NCBI RefSeq assembly: GCF_003014655.1
Contig: NZ_PYAT01000001.1
Span: forward strand, 372,001 to 436,000
Direction of reading: 5' to 3'
From: Planomicrobium soli
Lineage (GTDB): Bacteria; Bacillota; Bacilli; Bacillales_A; Planococcaceae
Length of the DNA: 64,000 nt
The translations under genes and the position numbers were made by a program. Every line of letters starts with the position of its first letter. The first letter of the stretch is position 1. Shown in pieces: positions 32,235 through 41,593 of this stretch. The notes below the pieces were generated by a model. It was not told the origin of the DNA, did not search any database, and worked only from the letters and a program-made list of their open reading frames with translations.

Positions 32235-32283
32235 AAACTAAAAAAAGAACATACGTTCTTTATTTTAGAGAAGGAGTGGTTAT

Positions 32284-32745
32284 ATGAGCTATACATACAA
32301 CTGGAGTGAAGAATACGTAAACGGAATGTACCGCTCTCTCGGAATATTTCATCCTCACCAATTAGACATGGAAACAATTGCGGCTCGCCTCGGGTTATCC
32401 ATCATTTGCCTGCCCACAGAAGCTATGAGACTCGACAAAGTTATTGTCCTGGACAGTCGGGATTCTAACGCTAAACAATGGCAAGATTTTGGGCATGAAT
32501 TATGCCATGCTATTTGGCACTATGGGAATCAATTGACCATGCCCATGCCTTTACAGGTTTACCAAGAAAATAAATCCAATAACTTTGCCCAATATGCCTG
32601 CATCCCCACATTTATGCTGCAAAATTTGAACTTACCAGCTTATGAACGGGACGCTGTTTGGATGATTATGGAGAAATTTGGCGTCGAACGAGATTTTGCG
32701 CAAAAACGATTGGAACAATACATACGAAATATGTACAGTCGATAA
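32284..32745 (+). CDS. ImmA/IrrE-type metallopeptidase
   Basis: 153 residues. Zinc site FGHELCHAIWH with HELCH at 71-75 and a likely third ligand in the helix after NFAQYACIPTFML. The N-terminus LDMETIAARLGLSIICLP is typical for the family. Such proteases cleave the partner repressor after DNA damage. Confidence 0.85.
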   Translation: MSYTYNWSEEYVNGMYRSLGIFHPHQLDMETIAARLGLSIICLPTEAMRLDKVIVLDSRDSNAKQWQDFGHELCHAIWHYGNQLTMPMPLQVYQENKSNNFAQYACIPTFMLQNLNLPAYERDAVWMIMEKFGVERDFAQKRLEQYIRNMYSR

Positions 32746-32762
32746 GAAAACGAGGTGTTCAT

Positions 32763-32939
32763 ATGACGGAGAAAAAATACATAGAACTTAACAAACTGGC
32801 CGATCTACAAGACAAGCAACCCGAGCTCTTCCCTGTCTTCAGTCGAATTATCAAAATTAATGGGCAGCTGGTTGGCGAAGTACAAGCTTATTGCGATGAA
32901 TATGGAAAACCGGTTCAAGGGGAAAATTTGTACCATTAA
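32763..32939 (+). CDS. Small phage protein, unrecognised
   Basis: 58 residues from the ATG at 32763 with GAGGTG upstream (the frame is open further left but without a good start). TEKKYIELNKLADLQDKQPELFPVFSRIIKINGQLVGEV. It lies between protease and integrase. Confidence 0.5.
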   Translation: MTEKKYIELNKLADLQDKQPELFPVFSRIIKINGQLVGEVQAYCDEYGKPVQGENLYH

Positions 32940-33043
32940 TGGTTTAGTAAGGTTAAAATCGTACCAAGACCCTATGTTTTTATCATATCAGTACCATCAG
33001 ACCGACACATTTGATGGTATGGTGAACCGGAGGAGTGACTGCC

Positions 33044-34237
33044 ATGAAATGCAGGAAGTTAGAAAACGGGAAATGGGAGTGTTACGCAGAAGGGCCACGT
33101 GATTCGATTACAAATAAACGGAATCCGATCCGAAAGCAATCCCAGAAGAAGAATGTGGCCCAACAGAAAGTAAAAGAGGCATTAGAAGCGCTAACCAGTG
33201 GAATTGATGGAAAGAAAGCGAACAACGTGACGTTTCAGGAAGTAGCCGCGGATTGGATGCGTGTCTATGAACAAAGTGGCGTAAAAAGATCTACGGTCCG
33301 AAGCCGAGAATCTTCTTTGAAGAAAATCAACACGTATTTTGGAGATATCGCCATCGGCCGCATTAGCCACCAGTTGATTCAAGACATGCTATTGGATATG
33401 TATAAAAAGCAGTATTCCAAATCGCTCCTAGATCATGCCAAGGTAACCGCCCGGTTTGTCTTCCAGTATGCCAAAAAGCAGAAGTTACGGCTAGATAATC
33501 CGGTAACCGAAACCGTGATTCCAAGAAATCGCAAATCAGTCGAAGAAATTGAGAATGAAGAAATCCATGAAAAATACTTTGAAGTGAATGAATTGGAGAC
33601 ATTTCTGCAAACAGCTGAAACTAAAGGGTTGCTGCATGATAAAGAGTGGTTCCCTGTTCTCGCTTTTACTGGGATGCGCGCCGGCGAACTATGCGCTCTT
33701 AAATGGACAGATGTCTTCTTCGACACCAATCAGATTCGGATCACGAAAACGATGGATAACATTGCAGACATGAAATCTTATGAGCTGACGCCGCCAAAGT
33801 CCCTAAAGGCCGTGCGAGTTGTAGATGTAGATCCGCAAATAATGGATTTGCTGAAACGGTTGAAGGTCCGACAAAAAGAAGCGCTGTTGAAATACCGTTC
33901 GACCACCTCTAAATATCATGAAGAGAATTTTGTTTTCTCCCGTCCTAAAAACGGATACCCTTATTCAACCAAATACCTGTATCGTCGAACCGTGCGTCTT
34001 TGCAAAATGGCTGATTTGGATAAAGTGGAAGGCACCCACATCTTACGCCATACGCATATTACCATGCTGACCGAAGCTGGCGTTGAATTGGATGCCATCA
34101 TGGCACGGGTCGGCCATGAAGATTCCAAGACCACGAAAAACATCTATACCCACATCACGAAGAACAAGAAAAAAGATGCAGCCGAACGCATCAGTTTTCA
34201 TTTCGGAAAGCTTCTTGATTATAAAATCGGAGGCTGA
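33044..34237 (+). CDS. int: Tyrosine integrase
   Basis: 397 residues from the ATG at 33044 (GGAGG 10 bases upstream). N-terminal arm-binding region, core-binding SAM-like domain about 65-160, catalytic domain with Arg in GMRAGEL (about 210), HILRH (about 335) and the nucleophile in KNIYTH (about 367). Points toward sucD, with its 3' end 89 bp from the sucD stop, so the attachment site is probably in that gap. Confidence 0.95.
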   Translation: MKCRKLENGKWECYAEGPRDSITNKRNPIRKQSQKKNVAQQKVKEALEALTSGIDGKKANNVTFQEVAADWMRVYEQSGVKRSTVRSRESSLKKINTYFGDIAIGRISHQLIQDMLLDMYKKQYSKSLLDHAKVTARFVFQYAKKQKLRLDNPVTETVIPRNRKSVEEIENEEIHEKYFEVNELETFLQTAETKGLLHDKEWFPVLAFTGMRAGELCALKWTDVFFDTNQIRITKTMDNIADMKSYELTPPKSLKAVRVVDVDPQIMDLLKRLKVRQKEALLKYRSTTSKYHEENFVFSRPKNGYPYSTKYLYRRTVRLCKMADLDKVEGTHILRHTHITMLTEAGVELDAIMARVGHEDSKTTKNIYTHITKNKKKDAAERISFHFGKLLDYKIGG

Positions 34238-34326
34238 TGTGCAAGTTTTGTGCGAGTAGCGAAAAAAACGCAAAAAGAAAAAGCCTGAAACGCTGTTATA
34301 TCAACGTTTCAAGCTCGTTTTTAATA
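34238..34326. other. Probable prophage attachment junction next to sucD
   Basis: The gap between integrase and sucD is the phage-host junction by gene content. It includes the sucD terminator. The core sequence cannot be defined without the other prophage end. Confidence 0.5.
34272..34314 (-). terminator. sucCD terminator
   Basis: Stem GCTTGAAACG / CGTTTCAGGC with TTTTTCTTTTT following on the - strand, 13 bases after sucD. If integration took place here the host terminator was kept or re-formed. Confidence 0.8.
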
Positions 34327-35229
34327 TTAATGTGTTTTACAAGCGTCGTAAAGGCCTTTTTCTTTGATCACTTTGATCAACGTTTCGCCGATTACGGATG
34401 GAGTGTCTGCAACTTCGATTCCAGCTTCGTTCATTGCTTTGATCTTGTCTGCAGCTGTTCCTTTACCGCCAGAAATGATCGCACCGGCATGGCCCATACG
34501 TTTTCCTTCTGGAGCTGTTTGGCCGCCGATAAAGCCTACTACAGGCTTCGTCATGTTGGCTTTAACCCATGCAGCAGCTTCTTCTTCAGCTGTCCCGCCA
34601 ATTTCACCGATCATAACAACAGCATACGTATCTTCGTCTTCATTGAATTCTTTCAATACGTCGATGAAGTTTGTGCCGTTGACCGGGTCTCCGCCGATAC
34701 CTACTGCTGTAGATTGGCCGATTCCTTCTTCAGACAATTGGTGGGTCGCTTCATACGTCAATGTACCAGAACGTGAAACAACGCCAACGTGTCCTTTTTT
34801 GTGAATGTATCCAGGCATGATGCCGATTTTACATTCGTCAGGAGTGATAACGCCTGGGCAGTTTGGTCCCACTAGGCGAGTTTTCTTGCCTTCCATGTAA
34901 CGTTTCACTTTGACCATATCCAAAACCGGAATGTGCTCAGTGATACAGATAGCCATGTCAAGATCCGCTTCAACAGCTTCAAGAATCGCATCAGCAGCGA
35001 AAGGTGCCGGTACATAAATTACAGATACGTTAGCACCTGTAGCTTTAACAGCATCTTCAACAGTGTTGAAGACAGGTACGCCTTCAACTTCAGTTCCGCC
35101 TTTGCCAGGTGTTACGCCGGCAACGATTTTCGTTCCGTATTCAAGCATTTGTTTTGTGTGGAAAAGGGCAGTTGACCCTGTAATTCCTTGTACAAGTACT
35201 TTCGTGTCTTTGTTAATATATACACTCAT
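34327..35229 (-). CDS. sucD: Succinyl-CoA synthetase alpha subunit
   Basis: 300 residues. CoA-binding domain start ([23 protein letters not shown]), the phosphohistidine loop GHAGAI near 245 and CPGVI. With SucC it makes succinate and ATP/GTP from succinyl-CoA in the TCA cycle. Intact despite the adjacent prophage. Confidence 0.97.
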   Translation of the reverse strand: MSVYINKDTKVLVQGITGSTALFHTKQMLEYGTKIVAGVTPGKGGTEVEGVPVFNTVEDAVKATGANVSVIYVPAPFAADAILEAVEADLDMAICITEHIPVLDMVKVKRYMEGKKTRLVGPNCPGVITPDECKIGIMPGYIHKKGHVGVVSRSGTLTYEATHQLSEEGIGQSTAVGIGGDPVNGTNFIDVLKEFNEDEDTYAVVMIGEIGGTAEEEAAAWVKANMTKPVVGFIGGQTAPEGKRMGHAGAIISGGKGTAADKIKAMNEAGIEVADTPSVIGETLIKVIKEKGLYDACKTH

Positions 35230-35246
35230 TTTTGTCCCTGCCCTTC

Positions 35247-36407
35247 TTAGCCTACAAGTTCTACAATCTTTTTAGCGCCTTCTGCCATAGTTCCGGCTGC
35301 GACAATATCAAGACCTGATTCGTTCAGCAGTTTTTTGCCTAGTTCTACGTTTGTTCCTTCAAGACGCACCACTAGAGGCACGCTCAAGCTAACTTCTTTA
35401 GCTGCTTGGATAACGCCTTCTGCAATGATATCGCACTTCATGATACCGCCGAAAATGTTAACGAAGATTCCTTTTACATTCTGGTCAGAAAGAATGATTT
35501 TGAAAGCTTCCGTTACTTTCTCAGCAGTGGCACCGCCCCCAACGTCAAGGAAGTTAGCGGGGGATCCGCCGTAGTAATTGATCGTATCCATTGTTGCCAT
35601 AGCAAGTCCGGCGCCGTTAACCATACAGCCGATGTTCCCATCCAAAGAAATGTAGCTCAAGTCATACTTGGAAGCTTCGATTTCTTTCGCATCTTCTTCG
35701 TCGTAGTCACGCATTTCCATGACGTGCGGATGACGGTATAGCGAGTTTGCATCAAAGTTGAATTTCGCATCCAATGCCACAACTTGTCCGTCTCCAGTTA
35801 CAACTAGAGGGTTGATCTCAACGATTGCTGCATCTGTATCAACATATGCTTGATATAAGCCAAGCATTAATTTTGCTGCTTTGTTGACCAGTTTAGCTGG
35901 GATGTTGATGTTGAATGCCATACGGCGCGCCTGGAAACCAGTCAAGCCGATAATCGGATCGATTTCTTCATAGAAAAGACGTTCCGGATTGTTAGCTGCT
36001 ACTTCCTCGATGTCCATTCCGCCTTCTTCAGAACCCATAAGAGTTACGCGAGAAGTTTCACGGTCTAGAACCAATCCTAAGTAGTATTCTTTTTGGATGT
36101 CGCTTCCTGCTTCGATGTACAAACGTTTAACTTCTTTGCCTTCAGGACCAGTTTGGTGCGTAACGAGCACTTTCCCTAAAAGCTCTTTTGAATATGTACG
36201 CACTTCGTCCAAATTTTTAGCAAGCTTGACTCCACCCGCTTTTCCTCGGCCACCTGCGTGGATTTGGGCTTTCACCACAACAACATCAGTACCAAGTTCT
36301 TTAGCCGCTTTAACCGCTTCTTCCGGAGAAAAAGCAACATGGCCTTCAGGAACCGCTACTCCATATTGTTTTAGGATCTGTTTCCCCTGATATTCATGGA
36401 TATTCAT
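35247..36407 (-). CDS. sucC: Succinyl-CoA synthetase beta subunit
   Basis: 386 residues: ATP-grasp domain ([48 protein letters not shown]) and the C-terminal CoA-ligase domain ([23 protein letters not shown]). Full length, 17 bases before sucD in the same operon. Confidence 0.97.
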   Translation of the reverse strand: MNIHEYQGKQILKQYGVAVPEGHVAFSPEEAVKAAKELGTDVVVVKAQIHAGGRGKAGGVKLAKNLDEVRTYSKELLGKVLVTHQTGPEGKEVKRLYIEAGSDIQKEYYLGLVLDRETSRVTLMGSEEGGMDIEEVAANNPERLFYEEIDPIIGLTGFQARRMAFNINIPAKLVNKAAKLMLGLYQAYVDTDAAIVEINPLVVTGDGQVVALDAKFNFDANSLYRHPHVMEMRDYDEEDAKEIEASKYDLSYISLDGNIGCMVNGAGLAMATMDTINYYGGSPANFLDVGGGATAEKVTEAFKIILSDQNVKGIFVNIFGGIMKCDIIAEGVIQAAKEVSLSVPLVVRLEGTNVELGKKLLNESGLDIVAAGTMAEGAKKIVELVG

Positions 36408-36439
36408 CTGTCATCCTCCAATCAAACATCTGTATCTTA

Positions 36440-36500
36440 ATTTTATTGCCTCTATCATTGTATTAAAGTTGCCTTGAAAAGTCCACAGTTGTCGATTATA
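36440..36500 (-). promoter_or_regulatory. Candidate sucCD promoter region
   Basis: The 112-bp gap between rnhB and sucC contains TGGACT with TACAAT 17 bases further on the - strand, and a second TATAAT upstream with a poor -35. GGAGGATG lies before the sucC ATG. Which one is used is unclear. Confidence 0.35.
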
Positions 36501-36519
36501 CTGCAAAAACTTACAATTT

Positions 36520-37302
36520 TCAGATTGGTTGGCGCTGTTCTTGCAAAAGCGACTTGACCGGTTCGAATGTTTTTCTGTGGATCGGACACGGCCCATACTT
36601 TTGCAGCGCGTCAAGATGTTCAGGTGTGCCGTAACCTGCATGCTTGGCAAAACCGTAAACAGGATACGTTTCAGCATAACTTTCCATGATGCCATCTCTT
36701 TCAGTTTTCGCTAAAACCGAAGCCGCAGCAATAGCCAGGCTTTTGGCATCACCTTTTATAATCGATTCACAAGGCATGGGCACTTCCAGCTTCATTGCAT
36801 CAGCCAATATGATTGACGGCTCTGGGTCCAATGCCAGCGCAGCTTTGGTCATCGACTCTTTTGTCGCCTGATAAATATTTTGGCGGTCGATTTCTTCCGG
36901 CGATTGAACATGAACCGAATAGCTTACCGCGACCTCCCTTATCAGTTTAGCGAACGTTTCCCGCTTTTCTTTGGACATTTTCTTTGAATCGTCGAGCCCT
37001 AAAAGCACTGAACAATCTTTGGGCAAAATGACAGCCGCTGTAACGACAGGACCGGCTAACGGTCCTCTCCCCGCTTCGTCAATCCCAGCTGCCAGGTTCT
37101 CAGGATGTTGCTTGAAGGATTGATCAAACTGTATTTTGGATTGGTGATTATGCATTAGATCTTCCGCTAACCGCTTTTTCTTGTTCCACTGTTTTAATAG
37201 CGTCTGTACACTTTTTCTTTGATCCTGCTGCAGACTTTCCATCCACGGCTCCCATACGGCTGTTTCTTTCAACTTTTTTCTTATTTCTGTTATGGTCTTC
37301 AT
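36520..37302 (-). CDS. rnhB: Ribonuclease HII
   Basis: 260 residues. Catalytic block AAGIDEAGRGPLAGPVVTAAV (D-E pair) near 72-92, GLDDSKKMS, and the later acidic residues in ILADAMKLEVP. Removes RNA embedded in DNA. Between rbgA and sucC as in Bacillus, but ylqG/ylqH are absent. Confidence 0.95.
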   Translation of the reverse strand: MKTITEIRKKLKETAVWEPWMESLQQDQRKSVQTLLKQWNKKKRLAEDLMHNHQSKIQFDQSFKQHPENLAAGIDEAGRGPLAGPVVTAAVILPKDCSVLLGLDDSKKMSKEKRETFAKLIREVAVSYSVHVQSPEEIDRQNIYQATKESMTKAALALDPEPSIILADAMKLEVPMPCESIIKGDAKSLAIAAASVLAKTERDGIMESYAETYPVYGFAKHAGYGTPEHLDALQKYGPCPIHRKTFEPVKSLLQEQRQPI

Positions 37303-37327
37303 GCTTTCCCCTCGCTTCTGCTGCTAA

Positions 37328-37373
37328 ATAAAAAAAGAAGTTGACCCCGTTCACAGGATCAACCTCTTTTTTC
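37328..37373 (-). terminator. Terminator between rbgA and rnhB
   Basis: AGAGGTTGATCC / GGGGTCAACTTCTT stem with a TGTGAAC loop and T7 on the - strand. Confidence 0.75.
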
Positions 37374-37377
37374 CGGA

Positions 37378-38250
37378 TCAATTTGCTTCTTCTTCCAAAA
37401 TCATTTCATCTTTGTAATCAAATGTTACACGGCCAAGATGTTGGTTGCGAATATCGCGCACTATGATCTCTGCCACCATTTCGTAATCAACTTCTCCATT
37501 CACATTGGCAATATGGCGCTTTTTGGATATATGGTCGAATGCATGGACAATATCCTCATCAATGCTTTCTAAACCGTACCGGTCTTTCAAGCGTTCCGGG
37601 TATCTTTCTTCCAAGAATTTCAACGCATAAACTGCAAGCTCCTGCATCTGAATGACCGAATCTTTGATAGCGCCAGTAACCGCTAGTTTAAAGCCGGTTT
37701 CCGGATCTTCGAACTTCGGCCAAAGAATTCCTGGCGTATCCAAAAGCTCGATTTCTTTTCCGACCTTGATCCACTGCTGCGCCTTCGTTACGCCCGGCAT
37801 ATTTCCGGTTTTAGCCAAGCTTTTCTTCGACAAACGATTGATCAGCGTCGATTTTCCAACGTTCGGAATGCCGACAATCATAGCACGGATAGCACGCGGC
37901 TTGATGCCTTTAGCAACCATCCGGTCCCATTTATCCGCTAATATTTCTTTTGAGGCATTGGTTACGAGCTGAAGCCCCTTGCCTTCCAAAGAGTTGATAG
38001 CAACTGCACGGGTTCCTTCACTTTCGAAATAGCGGATCCATTTCTTTGTTTCAGCTTCGTCCGCCATATCCATTTTGTTTAAGATAATCAAGCGCGGCTT
38101 TTGCTGAATCACTTGATCAATCATTGGGTTTCGCGAAGATAAAGGCAGTCTCGCATCAACCAGTTCGAAAATGATATCGACCAGCTTTAGCTTTTCTGTA
38201 ACTTCTCTTCGCGCTTTCGCCATATGTCCTGGAAACCACTGTATCGTCAT
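37378..38250 (-). CDS. rbgA: Ribosome biogenesis GTPase RbgA
   Basis: 290 residues, circularly permuted GTPase: G4 NKMD (about 58), G1 [12 protein letters not shown] (about 127-138), G3 [10 protein letters not shown]-terminus [15 protein letters not shown] is diagnostic. Needed for late 50S assembly. Confidence 0.96.
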   Translation of the reverse strand: MTIQWFPGHMAKARREVTEKLKLVDIIFELVDARLPLSSRNPMIDQVIQQKPRLIILNKMDMADEAETKKWIRYFESEGTRAVAINSLEGKGLQLVTNASKEILADKWDRMVAKGIKPRAIRAMIVGIPNVGKSTLINRLSKKSLAKTGNMPGVTKAQQWIKVGKEIELLDTPGILWPKFEDPETGFKLAVTGAIKDSVIQMQELAVYALKFLEERYPERLKDRYGLESIDEDIVHAFDHISKKRHIANVNGEVDYEMVAEIIVRDIRNQHLGRVTFDYKDEMILEEEAN

Positions 38251-38261
38251 ATAAACACTCC

Positions 38262-38819
38262 TTAGTTCACGACCCCTGCTTCAGCCATCGGCCAAAACAC
38301 AAAATTCGTACTGCCTATCACTTCTTCCATCGGTACGGGACCAATCATCCGGCTGTCTTTGCTTGCCCGGCGATTATCGCCCATCACAAACACATGCCCT
38401 TCCGGAACCACTTCTTCACCAATAATGTCTTCTAAAGTAAAATCTTCTGTCAATGTTCCAGTGATGCCCTCTTTATAAGCATCCAAATAAGGCTCTTCAA
38501 CCACTTCTCCATTTATATACAGCTGGTCATCTTCGTATGCCAAATGGTCCCCCGGCAAGCCGATGATCCGTTTAATATAGTCTTTTTCTTCCGGTGCATG
38601 AAAAACGACAATATCGAATCGATCCGGCACACCTACGTTATAGCCGATCTTATTGACAATCATCCGGTCGCCGTGCTCTAGCGTAGGCATCATCGATTCT
38701 CCGTCCACCACAATTGGCGTGAAAAAGAAAAAGCGGATAATTGCCGCAAGCCCGAAGGCAATTAACAAAGCTTTGGACCATTCCCATACTTCGTTTTTTT
38801 TCTTTGGTTCTGTTTCCAT
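38262..38819 (-). CDS. lepB: Type I signal peptidase
   Basis: 185 residues. One N-terminal transmembrane helix (about 15-33), catalytic Ser in [13 protein letters not shown], catalytic Lys in [14 protein letters not shown], and the [11 protein letters not shown] box. Cleaves secretory signal peptides on the outer membrane face. Sits beside rplS as sip genes sometimes do. Confidence 0.93.
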   Translation of the reverse strand: METEPKKKNEVWEWSKALLIAFGLAAIIRFFFFTPIVVDGESMMPTLEHGDRMIVNKIGYNVGVPDRFDIVVFHAPEEKDYIKRIIGLPGDHLAYEDDQLYINGEVVEEPYLDAYKEGITGTLTEDFTLEDIIGEEVVPEGHVFVMGDNRRASKDSRMIGPVPMEEVIGSTNFVFWPMAEAGVVN

Positions 38820-38904
38820 GCACGTTCCTCCTTGAACATTCTCGTTTAATTGTACAAGGATTCCACCTTTTTAGCAAAGAATAGCGAAGCTGCAAAAGGG
38901 CTGC

Positions 38905-38943
38905 AAAAAAAAAAGAAAGAGGGCGCAGGCGCCCTCTTTCTTC
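38905..38943 (-). terminator. rplS terminator
   Basis: GAAAGAGGGCGC / GCGCCCTCTTTC perfect hairpin followed by ten T on the - strand, 10 bases after rplS. Confidence 0.9.
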
Positions 38944-38952
38944 AGTGCATTC

Positions 38953-39300
38953 TTATCGAATTTCTTTAATGCGAGCTGCTTTACCGCGAAGATCACGCAA
39001 GTAGTACAGTTTCGCACGACGTACTTTACCACGACGGACAACGTCAAGCTGTGCGATTTTTGGTGTGTGTACAGGGAATGTACGCTCAACACCAACACCG
39101 TAAGAAATTTTGCGGACAGTGAAAGTTTCGCTGACTCCGCCTCCACGGCGACCGATTACGACTCCTTCGTACATCTGAATACGTTCGCGTGTACCCTCGA
39201 CAACTTTCACGTGGACGCGGACAGTATCACCAGGACGGAAGTCCGGAAGATCTGTACGAATTTGTTCTTTAGTGATTTCTGAAATAATGTTTTGCATCAT
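38953..39300 (-). CDS. rplS: 50S ribosomal protein L19
   Basis: 115 residues, typical L19 ([66 protein letters not shown]). AAGGAGAG upstream; the start may be either of two adjacent ATGs. Own promoter and leader. Confidence 0.97.
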   Translation of the reverse strand: MMQNIISEITKEQIRTDLPDFRPGDTVRVHVKVVEGTRERIQMYEGVVIGRRGGGVSETFTVRKISYGVGVERTFPVHTPKIAQLDVVRRGKVRRAKLYYLRDLRGKAARIKEIR

Positions 39301-39383
39301 TTTCTCTCCTTCTACAGATGCTCTTGCACCTCATTAGCTGTTGCAGCGGAACACCGTGATCCTGTACTTCACATAAAAGTACA
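39301..39383 (-). promoter_or_regulatory. L19 leader (ribosomal protein autoregulatory RNA)
   Basis: Between the promoter at 39390-39418 and rplS the - strand can form GTACTTTTATGTGAAGTAC, then a second structure using CCGCTGCAACAGC / GGTGCAAGAGC just before the binding site. Position and two-hairpin layout match the known Firmicutes L19 leader by which L19 limits its own synthesis. Confidence 0.6.
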
Positions 39384-39389
39384 GCCTTC

Positions 39390-39418
39390 ATAGTATCACT
39401 TTACAAAAGCAAGTGCAA
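39390..39418 (-). promoter_or_regulatory. rplS promoter
   Basis: TTGCAC and TACTAT with a 17-base spacer on the - strand, about 90 bases before rplS and just after trmD. Confidence 0.65.
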
Positions 39419-39435
39419 GAGAAATCTATTTGTCT

Positions 39436-40158
39436 TTATTGTTTTTTTAACTCTTCGATTATTTTCTTTTGGTGGGTTGTCAGTTCGATTTGCTCGAGCA
39501 AATCCGGCCGGCGTTCCAGTGTCCGTTTGAGCGTCTGCTCTTCACGCCACTGATCCACTCTGGCATGATTTCCTGATGTCAGGACTTCCGGCACTTTCCA
39601 GCCGCGGAAATCAGCAGGACGGGTATACTGAGGGTGTTCTAACAACCCGGTCGAGAACGAATCCCTCACCGATGAATCAGCGTTCCCTAGAACCCCTGGG
39701 AGCAGCCTGACGATACTGTCAATGATGGTCATAGCTGCCAGCTCCCCGCCTGTCAGGACAAAATCGCCAAGTGAGATTTCATCGGTCACTAAATGCTCGC
39801 GAATGCGCTCGTCGTAGCCCTCATAATGCCCGCAAATAAAGATCAGTTCTTCTTCACCGGCCAGCTCTTCCGCCTTTTTCTGTGTGAAGCGCTCGCCTTG
39901 CGGGCACATCAAAATGACCCGCGGCTTCTTGTCTGCAGTCAAGGATTCAACGGCGTTGAAAACCGGTTCCGGCTTTAAGACCATCCCGGCTCCTCCGCCG
40001 AACGGATAATCATCTACTTGCCGCTTGTTAGAAGCAAATTCACGAAAATCCACGACTTTGAGTGAAACAGCATTTTTTTCCTGTGCTTTTTTCATGATCG
40101 ACTGCTGAAACACACCTTCAAACATAGCCGGAAACAAAGAAAGTACGTTTATGTTCAT
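39436..40158 (-). CDS. trmD: tRNA (guanine37-N1)-methyltransferase
   Basis: 240 residues, SPOUT fold with the trefoil knot ([31 protein letters not shown]). N-terminus [17 protein letters not shown]. Start overlaps the rimM stop. Confidence 0.96.
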   Translation of the reverse strand: MNINVLSLFPAMFEGVFQQSIMKKAQEKNAVSLKVVDFREFASNKRQVDDYPFGGGAGMVLKPEPVFNAVESLTADKKPRVILMCPQGERFTQKKAEELAGEEELIFICGHYEGYDERIREHLVTDEISLGDFVLTGGELAAMTIIDSIVRLLPGVLGNADSSVRDSFSTGLLEHPQYTRPADFRGWKVPEVLTSGNHARVDQWREEQTLKRTLERRPDLLEQIELTTHQKKIIEELKKQ

Positions 40159-40673
40159 TCCGACAACAAACCTTCCATTACTTCTATGACGATTTTTCTC
40201 TCATCGATGTCAATTTCTTTCACGACATCTTCAATATAAGGAATGTAATGCAGCTTTCCTTGTTTCGGTTTGATTTCCCAGACGTCATTTGCGCCAGTTT
40301 CAAGAATTTCGCTGACAACACCGATTTCCTGTCCTTCAGTTGAAAAGACTGTACATCCTAAAATTTCATGATGGTAAAAAGCCCCTTCTTCAAGTTCAGT
40401 TAAATCGTGTTCTGCGATTCTTAAATAAGCCTCTTTAAACTCGACCACATCGTTGATATTTGGATATCCTTCAAATGTTACCAGTTCAAAGTTTTTGTGC
40501 TTGCGATGGCTTGCAATTTTCACCATGATCGGTTTTTTTGCATCTGGTTTAAACAAGCCCAGTTTTTTGCCAACAGCAAAACGTTCTTCCGGAAAGTCAG
40601 TGCGCGACATCACACGAACTTCCCCGCGGATCCCGTGTGTATTGACGATTTTCCCTACATTAAACCATTCCAC
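40155..40673 (-). CDS. rimM: 16S rRNA processing protein RimM
   Basis: 172 residues from a GTG at 40673 with AAAGGATG upstream ([21 protein letters not shown]); the open frame further upstream overlaps a terminator and is not coding. PRC-barrel C-terminal half ([26 protein letters not shown]). Assists 30S head maturation. Confidence 0.93.
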   Translation of the reverse strand: MEWFNVGKIVNTHGIRGEVRVMSRTDFPEERFAVGKKLGLFKPDAKKPIMVKIASHRKHKNFELVTFEGYPNINDVVEFKEAYLRIAEHDLTELEEGAFYHHEILGCTVFSTEGQEIGVVSEILETGANDVWEIKPKQGKLHYIPYIEDVVKEIDIDERKIVIEVMEGLLSE

Positions 40674-40711
40674 TTGCAAACATCCTTTCAAATCTGATCT
40701 ATTTTGACTGA

Positions 40712-40745
40712 CAAAAAAGGAAGGAACCGAGGCTCCTTCCTTTTT
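40712..40745 (-). terminator. Terminator between khpA and rimM
   Basis: GGAAGGA / TCCTTCC stem with GCCTCGGT loop and six T on the - strand, directly at the khpA stop. Confidence 0.8.
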
Positions 40746-40978
40746 CAATCTACAATATCGAGAAACGTTTTTTTCTTATGATAATTGCCGGCTGCTGAAT
40801 ACACAATCGAACGGATGGCCTTCGCCACACGCCCCTGTTTACCGATGACTTTCCCTGTATCTTCTGAATGCACGGAAAGCTTGTAGACAATACGGCTTGC
40901 ATTTTCGTCTGTTTCAACTCGAACTTCTTCCGGATAATCAACCAGCGGTTTCACAATGGTTTCAATCAGCTGCTTCAT
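40745..40978 (-). CDS. khpA: KH-domain RNA-binding protein KhpA (YlqC)
   Basis: 77 residues with the KH motif [16 protein letters not shown]. Partner of KhpB in other Firmicutes. Directly after rpsP; ylqD, found next in Bacillus, is absent. Confidence 0.92.
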   Translation of the reverse strand: MKQLIETIVKPLVDYPEEVRVETDENASRIVYKLSVHSEDTGKVIGKQGRVAKAIRSIVYSAAGNYHKKKTFLDIVD

Positions 40979-40991
40979 AAGATAATCTCCC

Positions 40992-41264
40992 TTACTTGCT
41001 TAATTTAGCGTTATGGAATTTTTCCATAATGCCGTTTTGAGAAAACAAGTTACGTACAGTATCAGATGGTTTCGCGCCATCATGAAGCCATTTCAACGCT
41101 AATTCTTCGTCGATTTTAACTTCAGCTGGAACTGTTAGTGGGTTGTAAGTACCTACTGTTTGGATCTGACGGCCGTCACGTGGAGCACGTGAATCAGCTA
41201 CTACGATACGATAAAAAGGAGATTTTTTAGCTCCCATACGTTTTAAACGAATTTTTACTGCCAT
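40992..41264 (-). CDS. rpsP: 30S ribosomal protein S16
   Basis: 90 residues ([32 protein letters not shown]). First gene after a new promoter; GGAGGTG upstream. Confidence 0.97.
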   Translation of the reverse strand: MAVKIRLKRMGAKKSPFYRIVVADSRAPRDGRQIQTVGTYNPLTVPAEVKIDEELALKWLHDGAKPSDTVRNLFSQNGIMEKFHNAKLSK

Positions 41265-41302
41265 TTCTTAAAGCACCTCCGAATAGTTTCACACAAGATA
41301 TT

Positions 41303-41331
41303 ATATTAGCAAGCTTTAAATAGTTTGTAAA
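41303..41331 (-). promoter_or_regulatory. rpsP promoter
   Basis: TTTACA (41326-41331) and TAATAT (41303-41308) with a 17-base spacer on the - strand, about 40 bases before rpsP. Confidence 0.65.
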
Positions 41332-41379
41332 GTATTTTTTCTTAACACCTTAAAATTTTTTTCGAGACAGTAATACTTC

Positions 41380-41550
41380 GTAAAACAGCTGCGAAGCAAC
41401 AGGTCGAATTACTTCGGCCGGTTGCTTTGCGACGAGCTTGCGCAGGAGCACATGTTTTAAATGCCGCGGACTCGCGCCGAACTAACTCGAGCTAAACGCC
41501 CGAGTGGATTTAGGCACTTCGTTTTTCCGCAGGAGTCTCCGCTGTTTTAC
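41380..41550. repeat. 171-bp element with perfect 10-bp terminal inverted repeats
   Basis: Fills most of the 329-bp gap between ffh and rpsP. GTAAAACAGC at 41380-41389 and GCTGTTTTAC at 41541-41550 are exact inverted copies. Inside are further GC-rich inverted pieces (GAAGCAAC with GTTGCTTTGC, CTCGAGCTAAACGCCCGAG) and the GGAGACTCCTGCGG core on the - strand, seen in intergenic repeats of many Bacillales. No coding frame. Probably a MITE-like or REP-like element; may also end ffh transcription. Confidence 0.65.
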
Positions 41551-41593
41551 TCCATATTTCAAATTGAAATTTAAAATAGCATCTTAATACATA

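Noticed and set aside
32993-33018. ACCATCA/TGATGGT hairpin before the integrase as a terminator
   Set aside because: No T-run follows; at most it could affect integrase translation.
34238-34326. Exact attachment core sequence
   Set aside because: The other prophage end is outside the window, so no direct repeat can be identified.
40674-40748. Longer N-terminus for RimM
   Set aside because: It would run through the khpA terminator, and homologues begin at the [10 protein letters not shown] segment.
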